Source: Gammaproteobacteria bacterium (lineage in GTDB: Bacteria > Pseudomonadota > Gammaproteobacteria > Pseudomonadales > Azotimanducaceae). Taken from it: a DNA stretch of 64,000 nucleotides. Location: NCBI GenBank assembly GCA_018656865.1, contig JABHYO010000150.1:1-64000 (forward strand), written 5' to 3'. The notes beneath the pieces are model-generated. The model was not told the origin of the DNA, searched no databases, and saw nothing but the letters and a program-made list of their open reading frames with translations. The position numbers and the translations under genes were made by a program. Below are positions 1 through 10,337 of the stretch, in pieces (the stretch's first letter is position 1; every line of letters starts with the position of its first letter).

Positions 1-19
1 CCAGAGCAAATTGCTCTGG
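1..19. repeat. Perfect palindrome at the window edge
   Basis: Two 9-base arms (CCAGAGCAA / TTGCTCTGG) surround one base. It lies 22 bases beyond the rlmB stop and is followed by TGGCTCTGACCCC, which partly repeats the arm. On the minus strand it could act as the 3' end hairpin of the rnr-rlmB transcript, or it could be the edge of a REP-type repeat that continues outside the window. No T-run follows it, so a classical terminator is not supported. Confidence 0.5.
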
Positions 20-41
20 CACTTGGCTCTGACCCCATTTG

Positions 42-767
42 CTACTCCGATCCTCTCCCTCGCTGGCGGCATATCTCATAGAGGCAAATGCCGGTCGCAA
101 CCGAGACATTGAGGCTGAGATCCGGCAGTGATGTCGGTATTTCAGCCAGAAAATCGCAGGATTGGCGGGTTTTCTGGCGAATCCCGCGGTCTTCACTACC
201 CATGACAAGGGCGACACTGCCTTTGAGATCGATATCCTGTAGTAGTTCCGCATCCCCATCCAGTACCGTTCCAACGGTCCAGACTCCGGCCTGTTTCAGC
301 TTATTTAGCGTTCGGGCAAGATTGACCACCTGAAACACAGGCACAATACTGGCGGCACCACTCGCGGTTTTCACCGCAGCATCATTCATCGGTGCCGAAT
401 GATCCTTTGGCACAATTAGCGCATCCGCGCCGAAGCCAGCCGCACTACGCACGCAGGCGCCAAAGTTGCGTGGATCGGTGACCCCATCCAGAACCAGGAA
501 AAGCCAGGCATCTCGCGATTCACGCAAAAGCACTTCCAGCTCCTTTTCGGTGCGAAATCCTACCGACACCGTTTCGAGAGCGGCACCCTGGGTTGCTGTA
601 GCCTGAGCATCAAAAGTTTCGCGAACAACAGGAATGCCCTTTTCAACAGCGAGGTCCAACAGCTCTCGCTGTCTGTCATTTAGGGAACCCTGACGCAGAA
701 TCAGTTTCTGGCCGAGACCCGCCATAAGTGCCTGACGAACAGAGTGTATGCCCAGGACTCTCGTCAT
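42..767 (-). CDS. rlmB: 23S rRNA (guanosine-2'-O-)-methyltransferase RlmB
   Basis: SpoU/TrmH-family 2'-O-methyltransferase of 241 aa, the usual length for RlmB, which methylates Gm2251 in the peptidyl-transferase loop of 23S rRNA using SAM. The N-terminal L30e-like substrate domain covers about residues 1-75. The knotted SPOUT domain follows with motif 1 DGVTDPRNFGA (94-104), motif 2 MGSEDRGI (189-196) and motif 3 SLNVSVATG (218-226). Its ATG overlaps the rnr stop by one base (ATGA arrangement), so the two are one operon and are probably translationally coupled. The rnr-rlmB pair is conserved in Gammaproteobacteria. Nothing unusual is seen in the protein. Confidence 0.96.
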   Translation of the reverse strand: MTRVLGIHSVRQALMAGLGQKLILRQGSLNDRQRELLDLAVEKGIPVVRETFDAQATATQGAALETVSVGFRTEKELEVLLRESRDAWLFLVLDGVTDPRNFGACVRSAAGFGADALIVPKDHSAPMNDAAVKTASGAASIVPVFQVVNLARTLNKLKQAGVWTVGTVLDGDAELLQDIDLKGSVALVMGSEDRGIRQKTRQSCDFLAEIPTSLPDLSLNVSVATGICLYEICRQRGRGSE

Positions 768-3022
768 CAGCGCTTCCTTCTCCGGCGCTTAGGAGCACGT
801 TTTTTGGACTGCTTCACCGGTTTCTTTTTAGTTCTGCGACGACTGGTCAGCGGAGAATGTGTCAGCAGTTCAAGATCAATTTTTCGTTCGTCCACATCGA
901 CTCCGGCAACCTGAACCGTGACGATATCACCAAGACCGAAAGCCGCCCCGGTTCGTTCCCCGACCAGACATTGATCACCAGCCTCGAAATGAAAGTAGTC
1001 TCCAGCAAGGGTGCTGACATGAACCAACCCCTCTACAAAAACTCCTTCCAGTTCCACGAAGAAGCCGAATTTGGTCACCGACGAGACTATGCCTTCGAAA
1101 TCGTCACCCACATGCTCACTGATGAAGTCACACTTGACCCATTGAAGAACTTCGTAAACGGCATCGTCCGCTCGCCGCTCCGCGAATGACAAGTGCTCAC
1201 CAAAAGTTGCAATCGCTTCGGCATCATACAGATAGTCACTATTCTTCCTGGGTTTGCCCAGTTGTTTTACTTCTTTTGGCGGCTCACGGCGATGAATCAG
1301 AGACTTGATCAATCGATGCGTCAACAGATCCGGGTAGCGGCGAATCGGAGATGTGAAGTGCGCATAGTGAGAGTATGCAAGACCAAAGTGGCCTCGGTTT
1401 TCAGGCTGATAGACCGCCTGCTGCAGTGATCTCAGCAAGGCCACCTGCAGGACATGACCATTCTTTTGTTGGCGAAGAGCTTCTACGGCTCTCTGGTAGT
1501 CTGCCGGTTCGCCTTCGCCTATATCTACACCAAAAGCTGAAAGGAATTGCCTCAGATATTCGATTTTTTCCTGTTCCGGCTTTTCGTGAACACGATAAAG
1601 TCCAGGCAGGCCGGACCTGTCTATCAGTCTTGCGGTACAAATGTTTGCACAGAGCATGCACTCTTCGATCAGTCTGTGAGCAAAATTCCTGGTTGCAGGC
1701 TCGACATTTACAACACGCCCGCTTTCTTCAAACTCGAACCGAACTTCCGTTGTATCGAAATCGAGCGCGCCCCTGGCCTGTCTTGTTTTCGATAAAAGTT
1801 GCGCCAACTTCAAAAGTGAATCCAGACTATCTGAATGGCGGGGGAACGAACCAGCATTTATCCATTCACCGACCTGTGTATAGGTCAGTCTTTCACTTGA
1901 CCGCATCACCCCTTCGTAAAACTGGTAGCTGCCTATCCTCCCCTGCGCGGAAATTGTCATGTCACAGACCATGGCCAGACGGTCCACCTCAGGCTTAAGG
2001 GAACACAGTCCATTGCTGAGCTTTTCTGGCAGCATGGGAACCACGTACTGTGGAAAGTAGACGGAGGTCCCGCGTTGATAGGCTTCATGGTCCAATGCAG
2101 AACCAGGTTTGACGTAGGAGGCCACATCCGCGATAGCAACGATCAATCTGAACCCGCCACCAGGCCTGCTCTCACTATAGACCGCGTCGTCAAAATCCCT
2201 GGCGTCTTCGCCATCGATGGTAACGAGATCAAGAGATCTCAGATCCACCCTATGCCTTTTCTGCTGTGGTTTGACTTCTATCGGCAGACCGTCAGCTTCA
2301 ATCAGTGCTTCGTCAGGGAAGTTGTAGGGAATATCGTTATTTCGCAGCGCGACTTCGACTTCCATATCCGGCGTCAGATGCTCTCCAAGGGTTTCTACGA
2401 CCTCCACAGTTGCAAGACCGTGAAGGCTGGGTTGCTGCAATACGCGGGCAACAACGATCTGACCGTCCTCAGGTTTCGCTTCATACTTTTCGATCAGGAT
2501 TTCATGACCGATTCGTCGATTCAGGGATTCCAGCAGCGGCACCTGATTTTCGAAATATACCCGCCCAACGAGTTCTTTGGTGCCACGCTCCAGCACCTCC
2601 ACCACTTCACCTTCATCACGGCCACGACGGTCCCGGCCACGAATTCGGACGAGCACCTTGTCTCCGTGAAACACAGCTCGCATCTGCCGGTGACTCAGGA
2701 AGATGTCGTCTCTTTCATCCTCACACAGAAGGAAACCGAAACCATCCGAATGGGCACTGATTGTCCCCGCAAAGAGTTCAAGCCGGTTGGCTATGGCGAA
2801 GACATTTCTGCGATCCACCACGACCTGCCCGTCCCTAACCATGGCGCGCATCCTTAATTTCAACGCTTCCCGGTCACGACTGCTTTCGATAGCAAGTTCT
2901 TTTGCCAGACGTTTGAAGGCCACCGGCTCACCCAGCTTTTCCATACACGTGAGTATTGCTTCACGACTGGCAATTGGATGCTCGTATCTGTTGCGTTCGC
3001 GTTTGTAATGTGGATCTTTCAT
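767..3022 (-). CDS. rnr: Ribonuclease R
   Basis: RNase II/R family 3'-5' exoribonuclease of 751 aa that degrades structured RNA and takes part in rRNA quality control and tmRNA-linked decay. Order seen: N-terminal helix-turn-helix-like segment (about 20-80), cold-shock domains (about 85-245), RNB catalytic domain opening with the acidic motif GEDARDFDDAV (about 270-282), an S1 domain near 640-725, then a strongly basic Lys/Arg tail of about 25 residues that is typical of RNase R and separates it from RNase II. The tail is shorter than in E. coli RNase R (813 aa). First gene of the rnr-rlmB operon; only 50 bases separate its start from the divergent tRNA-Leu. Confidence 0.96.
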   Translation of the reverse strand: MKDPHYKRERNRYEHPIASREAILTCMEKLGEPVAFKRLAKELAIESSRDREALKLRMRAMVRDGQVVVDRRNVFAIANRLELFAGTISAHSDGFGFLLCEDERDDIFLSHRQMRAVFHGDKVLVRIRGRDRRGRDEGEVVEVLERGTKELVGRVYFENQVPLLESLNRRIGHEILIEKYEAKPEDGQIVVARVLQQPSLHGLATVEVVETLGEHLTPDMEVEVALRNNDIPYNFPDEALIEADGLPIEVKPQQKRHRVDLRSLDLVTIDGEDARDFDDAVYSESRPGGGFRLIVAIADVASYVKPGSALDHEAYQRGTSVYFPQYVVPMLPEKLSNGLCSLKPEVDRLAMVCDMTISAQGRIGSYQFYEGVMRSSERLTYTQVGEWINAGSFPRHSDSLDSLLKLAQLLSKTRQARGALDFDTTEVRFEFEESGRVVNVEPATRNFAHRLIEECMLCANICTARLIDRSGLPGLYRVHEKPEQEKIEYLRQFLSAFGVDIGEGEPADYQRAVEALRQQKNGHVLQVALLRSLQQAVYQPENRGHFGLAYSHYAHFTSPIRRYPDLLTHRLIKSLIHRREPPKEVKQLGKPRKNSDYLYDAEAIATFGEHLSFAERRADDAVYEVLQWVKCDFISEHVGDDFEGIVSSVTKFGFFVELEGVFVEGLVHVSTLAGDYFHFEAGDQCLVGERTGAAFGLGDIVTVQVAGVDVDERKIDLELLTHSPLTSRRRTKKKPVKQSKKRAPKRRRRKR

Positions 3023-3031
3023 AGTTACCGA

Positions 3032-3060
3032 TTGACAGGTGATCTGGCTAATTGTACCCT
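3032..3060 (+). promoter_or_regulatory. Sigma70-type promoter of tRNA-Leu
   Basis: A perfect -35 TTGACA (3032-3037) is followed after exactly 17 bases by TACCCT (3055-3060), which matches TATAAT at three of six positions. A GC-rich stretch GCGCGTCC follows before the mature tRNA 5' end at 3073. A GC-rich discriminator is the usual mark of stringently controlled stable-RNA promoters; that regulation is inferred here. The same 50-bp gap must also hold the divergent rnr promoter, for which no clear boxes are seen. Confidence 0.55.
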
Positions 3061-3072
3061 GCGCGTCCTCAT

Positions 3073-3159
3073 GCCGAGGTGGTGAAATTGGTAGACACGC
3101 TAGCTTCAGGTGCTAGTGGGGGCAACCCCGTGGAGGTTCAAGTCCTCTCCTCGGCACCA
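3073..3159 (+). tRNA. tRNA-Leu, anticodon CAG
   Basis: Class II tRNA with a long variable arm. The acceptor stem GCCGAGG pairs with CCTCGGC, the discriminator base is A and CCA is encoded. The anticodon stem CTAGC/GCTAG holds the loop TTCAGGT, giving anticodon CAG, which reads the leucine codon CUG. The variable arm contains GGGGGCAACCCC, and the T arm contains GGTTCAAGTCC. A tRNA-Leu between rnr and purA is, from memory, also the Pseudomonas arrangement. No second copy of its 3' end is visible downstream, so there is no sign of an integrated element bounded by att repeats. Confidence 0.97.
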
Positions 3160-3160
3160 G

Positions 3161-3194
3161 CGATTTTTCAATCGCTACGCGATTGAAAATATCG
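3161..3194. repeat. Hairpin directly after tRNA-Leu
   Basis: CGAT plus an 11-base perfect arm TTTTCAATCGC, a three-base loop TAC, then GCGATTGAAAA, one bulged T and ATCG: 15 base pairs in all. It begins two bases after the tRNA CCA end. It could mark the 3' end of the tRNA precursor, but no T-run follows the second arm, so it is not a standard intrinsic terminator. It is the first of four hairpins in a row in this 287-bp gap. Confidence 0.6.
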
Positions 3195-3200
3195 ACGATG

Positions 3201-3248
3201 GAGCGCTGGAGTAATTCGTGTAAATTTTACACGGATTGCGAAGCGCGG
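3201..3248. repeat. Palindromic repeat, copy 1
   Basis: An imperfect hairpin of about 21 pairs built from GCGCTGGAGTAATTCGTGTAAA and its near-complement, centred on a single T at 3225; the inner eight pairs (CGTGTAAA/TTTACACG) are perfect. It is related in sequence to the element at 3295-3346. Where the two copies differ, both arms usually change together, so the fold is kept. The class is unknown; it resembles REP or small MITE elements. Confidence 0.6.
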
Positions 3249-3256
3249 GTCGTAAT

Positions 3257-3284
3257 ATCTGCAGGCTGCAAAGCAGCCGAAGAT
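3257..3284. repeat. Hairpin between the two palindromic repeats
   Basis: The perfect six-base arms GGCTGC and GCAGCC face each other across AAA. Outer bases ATCT and AGAT extend the stem through a short internal mismatch. It lies between the two related palindromes at 3201-3248 and 3295-3346, giving a regular series of hairpins. Confidence 0.5.
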
Positions 3285-3294
3285 CGGCGCGCCA

Positions 3295-3346
3295 GAGCGT
3301 TGGAGCAAAACGCGTAACATTGTTACACGTTTTGTGAAACGCGCGG
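3295..3346. repeat. Palindromic repeat, copy 2
   Basis: Second copy of the 3201-3248 element, sharing GAGCGYTGGAGYAA and the CGYGTAA...TTACACG core. Arms GTAACA/TGTTAC and AAAACG/CGTTTT pair around a single T at 3320, with one C-A mismatch. Compared with copy 1, several positions are changed on both arms so that pairing survives. It ends about 100 bases before the pilin start. Confidence 0.6.
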
Positions 3347-3446
3347 CACGTCCTTGAACAACCCATCTGCAATTTACAAAAAAGCCACAATCTCCAGGCT
3401 CAATTCTGTTGTAATGGTGGCTTATTAATCTCACGGAGCAGCCCAA

Positions 3447-3902
3447 ATGACCCGCAATCACTTGCTCCATTCCAAAGGCTTTACACTGATAGAACTGATG
3501 ATTGTCGTTGCGATCATCGGCATTCTCGCGGCCGTCGCGCTACCGGCGTACCAGAATTACATTAGGACTGCGAACATGAGCAAAGTGATAGCTCACTGGG
3601 AAGAGTCGAGGCGACTTACAGACACCACATTCGTAAAAGGGCATGTACAAATGGCTCTAAATCAATCAATTACAGTACCTACAAGCGTTGACGCGTGGAT
3701 TGCGATCTATAACTCAACTGGTCAGCGGGCACCCGGCGGGGGCAATGCTTTCTCATCAGGTTCAGGTAACGCGACAACGGGTCAGATCGGTATCGCCTAC
3801 AGCGGCAGCTTTCCCTCTTCCGCGGAGGTTATACTGGATCTACCCGCCTATGAAGACCTGACCGCAGAGACAGTGACCATTACAGCCTCCAGCACGAATT
3901 AA
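3447..3902 (+). CDS. Type IV pilin-like protein (prepilin)
   Basis: A 151-aa type IVa prepilin. The short leader ends in Lys10-Gly11 and PilD would cut before Phe12. The mature N-terminus [20 protein letters not shown] has Glu5, needed for assembly and N-methylation, and is followed by the hydrophobic alpha-1 helix. The remaining 100 residues are Gly/Ser/Thr rich with no cysteine, so the usual C-terminal disulfide loop is absent. It could be a minor or variant pilin rather than a standard PilA. A Shine-Dalgarno ACGGAG lies 8 bases before the ATG. No other pilin genes adjoin it; it stands alone between tRNA-Leu and purA and looks richer in A+T than its neighbours. It converges on purA with a 10-base gap. 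Confidence 0.85.
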   Translation: MTRNHLLHSKGFTLIELMIVVAIIGILAAVALPAYQNYIRTANMSKVIAHWEESRRLTDTTFVKGHVQMALNQSITVPTSVDAWIAIYNSTGQRAPGGGNAFSSGSGNATTGQIGIAYSGSFPSSAEVILDLPAYEDLTAETVTITASSTN

Positions 3903-3912
3903 ACCAATTAGT

Positions 3913-6341
<2,429 letters not shown>

Positions 6342-6343
6342 GC

Positions 6344-6529
6344 CTACCTGATCAGATAGAGCAGCCCGGTGCCCAGCAACATGCTCATCAAACCCACTAT
6401 TCTCATGGTCCTGTCATCAACTTCGGACAGCATCATGACCATTTCGCGCCAACGCTTCGGATGCAGAAATGGCACGATTCCCTCGATCACAAGAACAAGA
6501 CAAAGCGCCACACCCAGATCGTGCCACAC
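6344..6529 (-). CDS. yjeT: DUF2065 small membrane protein (YjeT family)
   Basis: A 61-residue protein with an N-terminal hydrophobic segment (LGVALCLVLVIEGIVPFL), a short charged linker (PKRWREM) and a second hydrophobic segment near the C-terminus (MRIVGLMSMLLGTGLLYLI). This is the DUF2065 pattern. The gene lies between hflC and hisZ, its conserved position in Gammaproteobacteria. It probably inserts in the inner membrane as a two-helix hairpin. Function is unknown; the constant link to hflKC suggests, but does not prove, a role near the HflKC-FtsH complex. Confidence 0.88.
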   Translation of the reverse strand: MWHDLGVALCLVLVIEGIVPFLHPKRWREMVMMLSEVDDRTMRIVGLMSMLLGTGLLYLIR

Positions 6530-6598
6530 CGTAATTTCCCTAAATCTGACTTAAAGATGCGAAGGCGGGGGCGAAACTAACCCGTTCCACCGCGCTCG

Positions 6599-7474
6599 TC
6601 AACGGCCAAGTTCGTGGCTATTCAAATATTTGAAGAATTCGCTGTCGGGCTGAATCAGCAGCACGTCACCCTTGCTCGAAAAAGTACGCTGATAAGCTGA
6701 CATACTGCGATAGAACTCATAGAAATCCTTATCCTTTTGAAAGGCTGAAGCATAGATTGCTGCTGCCTCAGCATCACCCTCACCTCGGATCTCTTCAGAA
6801 GTACTGTAAGCTTCTGCGACGATGACTTCCCGCTGCTTGTCAGCATCCGCCTCGATACCTACCGCCAGCTCCTGGCCCTTGGCCCGGTGCTCTCTGGCTT
6901 CAATATCACGCTCGGTATTCATCCGATCGTAGACCGACTGACTGACTTCCGGTGGCAGGTCGATTCTCTTGACCCTGACGTCAACGACCGTAACACCCAG
7001 TTGCTCCTGGGCAACGGTATTGAGACTCTTGGTCAGCACAGTCATCAGTTCGTCTCGCTCTCCTGAGACAACCTCATGTAGCGTTCGCTTACTAATCTCG
7101 TTGCGAAGCCCGGTATTGATCCTTTCCTTGAGCAGTTCCTCTGCCCGTCGCTCGTCACCGGATGTCGCCGTGTAATAAGTCTGCACATTGGCGACCTTGA
7201 ATTTCGCAAAGGAATCCACAATGACGGCCTTCTTCTCCAGCGTCAGGAAACGCTCTGGCGGTGCATCCGAAGTCAGAACCCTGCCGTCGAACTTTCGCAC
7301 TTTGTTGATAACAGGCAGTTTTACATGCAGACCGGGCTTGATGTTGTCTCGCACGACCTTACCGAATTCCAACAACACCGCACGCTCAAGTTCGGTAACG
7401 ATAAAAACGGAGTTCATGCCAAGCACGGCGAGCGCCCCAATGATAAATGCAAGAACCAGGATTCGATTACTCAT
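6599..7474 (-). CDS. hflC: FtsH protease modulator HflC
   Basis: SPFH/band-7 (prohibitin-like) protein of 291 aa. An N-terminal signal-anchor helix (ILVLAFIIGALAVLGMNSVF) places the body on the periplasmic side. The SPFH domain runs to about residue 190 and is followed by a long helical segment rich in charged residues and Ala. With HflK it forms the cage-like HflKC complex around FtsH and limits its proteolysis of membrane proteins. The start overlaps the hflK stop by four bases, so the two subunits are coupled. Sequence is ordinary for the family. Confidence 0.95.
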   Translation of the reverse strand: MSNRILVLAFIIGALAVLGMNSVFIVTELERAVLLEFGKVVRDNIKPGLHVKLPVINKVRKFDGRVLTSDAPPERFLTLEKKAVIVDSFAKFKVANVQTYYTATSGDERRAEELLKERINTGLRNEISKRTLHEVVSGERDELMTVLTKSLNTVAQEQLGVTVVDVRVKRIDLPPEVSQSVYDRMNTERDIEAREHRAKGQELAVGIEADADKQREVIVAEAYSTSEEIRGEGDAEAAAIYASAFQKDKDFYEFYRSMSAYQRTFSSKGDVLLIQPDSEFFKYLNSHELGR

Positions 7475-8610
7475 TGTCTTCTCTCCCTTCGACTACGGGA
7501 TTCATTGACATTGCCGTAGTTCGGACCAGAACTGGCCTCAGGCTGACTATTGTTTTTGCCTGACTGTGATTGCTCCATGATTTTGTCGAGAGGCAGGTAC
7601 AGGAGGTTATTACCGCCATCGACATCAATCATAACCTTGGTGGAATTGGTCATCACGCTTTCCATCGTGTCTATGTACATTCTGGTCTTGGTTACTTCTG
7701 GTGCCAGACTGTATTCCTTGTAAAGCTTGTTGAATCGTTCTGCCTCACCTCGCGACTGGGCGATCACTCTTTCCTTGTAAGCCTGTGCTTCCTCCAGCAG
7801 ACGCTGGGCATCACCACGGGCTTCCGGCACGACCTGGTTGGCATAGGCATCCGCCTCGTTACGAAGCCTGACTTCATCTTCTCTGGCCTTGATAACGTCA
7901 TCAAATGCCGCACGCACCGCATCCGGCGGGGCCGTCTCATCAATGTTGACCTGAGTCACCTGGATACCAGTACCATAGTTATTCATATAGGTCTGGATTC
8001 GATCCTTCACCTCAAGGCCAAGCGTCGCTCTGCCTTCGGTCAGGACTTCATGCATTTCCGTGCTTCCGACCACATGCCGAAGAGCGCTTTCCGTCGCCTG
8101 GAAGAGACTTTTTTCCGGCTCTCGCACTTTGAGTGCATAGGATTTGATATCGCTAATGACATACTGAACCGTCATTTTTACTTTGACGATATTCTCGTCC
8201 TCAGTCAGCATTTCAGAATCGTGGGGACGCGAACGGACACGCGTGACATTCTCGATCAGCACCTGATCGATAATGGGAGCATTCCAGTGCAAGCCAGGAA
8301 GTATAATTTCGTCCTGGGCCTCACCAAAACGCAACACCACACCGCGCTGCTGCTGATCCACCTGATACACACCCAAAAAGAAGTAGATGAGCAACAACAC
8401 AAGGCCAAGAAGACCAAAAAGCGCCGCATTGAAAGGTCGAGCGGTACCACCGCCTCCACCCTGGCCGGTTCTGCTTCCACCAAACATCTGTGACAGATTG
8501 GCCTGAAGCTTGCGGAAGGCCTCGTCGAGATCAGGCGGCCCCTCATCGTTGCGATTACCCCAGGGATCCTTGTCTCCCTGGTTTCCTCCTCCTGGTTCAT
8601 TCCAAGCCAT
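7471..8610 (-). CDS. hflK: FtsH protease modulator HflK
   Basis: SPFH-domain partner of HflC, 379 aa from the chosen start. The cytoplasmic N-terminus is rich in Gly, Pro and Asn (MAWNEPGGGNQGDKDPW), followed by a Gly-rich stretch, one transmembrane helix (about 66-88), the band-7 domain and a coiled C-terminal part. Two ATGs are in frame (8616 and 8610). The second has AGGAG six bases upstream, whereas in the first the motif abuts the start codon, so 8610 is preferred. HflKC surrounds FtsH hexamers in the inner membrane. Confidence 0.95.
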   Translation of the reverse strand: MAWNEPGGGNQGDKDPWGNRNDEGPPDLDEAFRKLQANLSQMFGGSRTGQGGGGGTARPFNAALFGLLGLVLLLIYFFLGVYQVDQQQRGVVLRFGEAQDEIILPGLHWNAPIIDQVLIENVTRVRSRPHDSEMLTEDENIVKVKMTVQYVISDIKSYALKVREPEKSLFQATESALRHVVGSTEMHEVLTEGRATLGLEVKDRIQTYMNNYGTGIQVTQVNIDETAPPDAVRAAFDDVIKAREDEVRLRNEADAYANQVVPEARGDAQRLLEEAQAYKERVIAQSRGEAERFNKLYKEYSLAPEVTKTRMYIDTMESVMTNSTKVMIDVDGGNNLLYLPLDKIMEQSQSGKNNSQPEASSGPNYGNVNESRSRRERRQ

Positions 8611-8667
8611 GGTCATCTCCTGTCATTAGACAAGCGGGACGGCTATTTTCCCACTATTGTCCTTGTT

Positions 8668-9957
8668 TTAAATCGTTACATTGCGGTCTCGGGCAATCTG
8701 CCTGAGGCTACTTTCCTGAATTCTCAGATGCATTTCAATAGAACCATCCTCACAGGGAACTTCCTGCACGACGGCGCCAATTTCAAAGAACCGGGCGCGC
8801 ATTCTGCCATCCTCTGGCTTCAATGTAATGCTAGTCTCAATAACATTTTTGCCAAGGCGCTCGGCGATGGCCTCCAACAGCAGCGATTTGCCAGCTCCAT
8901 CGATGCTCGAAACCCAGACCCGCACTGGCTTACCTTCTACATTCCTTTCAATTCGAGGTTTTTCATCCAGTAGATCCACCTTGTTATAGACCATCAGTTG
9001 CGGAATTTCTTCAGCGCCGATCTCAAAAAGGACACTGTTTACCTCATCGATCCTCTCGTCCCGGAGCGGTGTCGCCGCGTCGACCACATGCAGAATCAGA
9101 TCTGCCTGACTGATTTCTTCGAGCGTCGCTCTGAACGCATCCACCAATGTATGCGGTAACTGCCGGATAAATCCGACCGTATCGGCCAGTACCGCAGAAC
9201 CTATCACGGGCAGCTCCAGGCGCCTCAAGGTCGGATCCAGTGTCGCAAACAATTGGTCTTCTGCATGAACGGCAGCACGACATAGCTGATTAAACAGGGT
9301 GGACTTACCGGCATTAGTGTATCCGGCCAGGGAAATCGAGCGTGTATCAGATCGGTTGCGGTTTCGGCGATTGTGCGCCCTTTGCTGCCGAACCTTCGCG
9401 AGACGCGCATTGATCCTTTTAATGCGATCAGCAATCATCCGCTGGTCTGCTTCCAGCTGTGTTTCTCCGGCGCCACCGAGTCCTGCCGCTGCACCAGCAC
9501 CACGCCCGGATCCACCTCTCTGCCGGTCAAGGTGACTCCAGCCCCGTACCAACCTCGATGACGCATGATCAAGCTGCGCAAGTTCAACCTGAAGCTTGCC
9601 CTCATGCGTTCTCGCCCGTCTGGAAAAAATCTCCAGTATCAGGCCCGTACGGCCCAAGACTCTCTTCCCCAGCGTTTGTTCCAGATTTCTTTCCTGCGTC
9701 GGAGACAGATCGTCTCCGAATACGATCAGCTCACATTCGTTCTGAAGCAGCCAATTGGCTATCTCCTCCACCTTACCGCCACCGATAAAGGTACCGGGAT
9801 GCGGAAATCGACGATTACTCGACAGACACCCAACAGGCACTAGTCCTGCCGATCTGACCAGCTCGTTAAGTTCCTCTGGCGTCGCCAGTTCGGAATCCGA
9901 TTTGTGAATGTGAACCAGCAGCGCTGTGCTGCCTGATTCGGGTCGGTCTAAGAACAA
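8668..9957 (-). CDS. hflX: Ribosome-associated GTPase HflX
   Basis: Obg-HflX superfamily GTPase, 429 aa. The N-terminal HflX-specific domain (1-190) contains a Gly-rich linker before the G domain. P-loop GYTNAGKST, switch II DTVGFIRQLPH and NKVD are all present and match the family. HflX splits stalled 70S ribosomes, notably after heat stress, and rescues them in a GTP-dependent manner. It lies between hfq and hflK in the classical hfq-hflX-hflKC order and is probably expressed from promoters upstream of or inside miaA-hfq. Confidence 0.95.
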   Translation of the reverse strand: MFLDRPESGSTALLVHIHKSDSELATPEELNELVRSAGLVPVGCLSSNRRFPHPGTFIGGGKVEEIANWLLQNECELIVFGDDLSPTQERNLEQTLGKRVLGRTGLILEIFSRRARTHEGKLQVELAQLDHASSRLVRGWSHLDRQRGGSGRGAGAAAGLGGAGETQLEADQRMIADRIKRINARLAKVRQQRAHNRRNRNRSDTRSISLAGYTNAGKSTLFNQLCRAAVHAEDQLFATLDPTLRRLELPVIGSAVLADTVGFIRQLPHTLVDAFRATLEEISQADLILHVVDAATPLRDERIDEVNSVLFEIGAEEIPQLMVYNKVDLLDEKPRIERNVEGKPVRVWVSSIDGAGKSLLLEAIAERLGKNVIETSITLKPEDGRMRARFFEIGAVVQEVPCEDGSIEMHLRIQESSLRQIARDRNVTI

Positions 9958-9988
9958 ATTAGGTGTCCTATCCGCTCAATCGCCAGAC

Positions 9989-10219
9989 CTATTCCTGATC
10001 TTCGATCGGCATTTTCACGTTGCGGGATGGTACTACGGTGGAAATCGCCGACTTATAGATCATCTGGCTGACGGTATTTCTCAGCAGAATGACGAACTGG
10101 TCGAACGATTCAACTTGGCCCTGTAACTTAATGCCGTTTACCAAATATATGGATACAGGCACGCGATCCTTACGTAGGGCGTTTAAGAAAGGATCTTGTA
10201 GTGATTGCCCTTTTGTCAT
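9989..10219 (-). CDS. hfq: RNA chaperone Hfq
   Basis: Sm-like RNA-binding protein of 76 aa forming hexameric rings that pair small RNAs with mRNAs. Sm1 is intact: Gln8, Asp9, rim residues Arg16-Lys17-Asp18-Arg19, Tyr25, Lys31 and Phe42. In Sm2 the motif reads YKSAIST, so the residue at position 57 is Ser, where the E. coli and Pseudomonas proteins have His (YKHAIST). The acidic C-terminal tail is very short. A strong Shine-Dalgarno AAGGAG lies six bases before the ATG. The gene is separated from miaA by 152 bp that contain a hairpin. Confidence 0.96.
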   Translation of the reverse strand: MTKGQSLQDPFLNALRKDRVPVSIYLVNGIKLQGQVESFDQFVILLRNTVSQMIYKSAISTVVPSRNVKMPIEDQE

Positions 10220-10313
10220 ATTGCTCTCCTTGAACCCCCTCCGGCCACTTAATCCAGTCGTGTCCAGGAGATTCCTTTTTCAAATGTTATGAGCAAACAC
10301 CTACACTGAGCGG

Positions 10314-10337
10314 GTTCAGCTTGGCTCATAGCTGAAC
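10314..10337. repeat. Hairpin in the miaA-hfq gap
   Basis: GTTCAGCT and AGCTGAAC pair perfectly across an eight-base loop; flanking GCGGG and ACCTGC extend the stem imperfectly. The 152-bp gap it occupies is one of the larger ones in an otherwise tightly packed operon, so it may hold an hfq promoter, an mRNA processing site or an attenuating structure. No T-run follows on the minus strand. An alternative pairing, ATGAGC with GCTCAT, overlaps the loop. Confidence 0.45.

Noticed and set aside
2075-2857. 260-aa plus-strand ORF
   Set aside because: Antisense to rnr; no family resemblance and rnr is certain.
3168-3470. 100-aa minus-strand ORF across the hairpin series
   Set aside because: It runs through the palindromic repeats and into the pilin start; the composition is explained by the repeats.
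3073-3902. Integrative element using tRNA-Leu as attachment site
   Set aside because: No repeat of the tRNA 3' end is found downstream and no integrase gene is present.
7570-8493. 307-aa plus-strand ORF
   Set aside because: It lies wholly antisense to hflK, whose motifs and operon context are clear; the translation shows no recognisable family and looks like a shadow frame.
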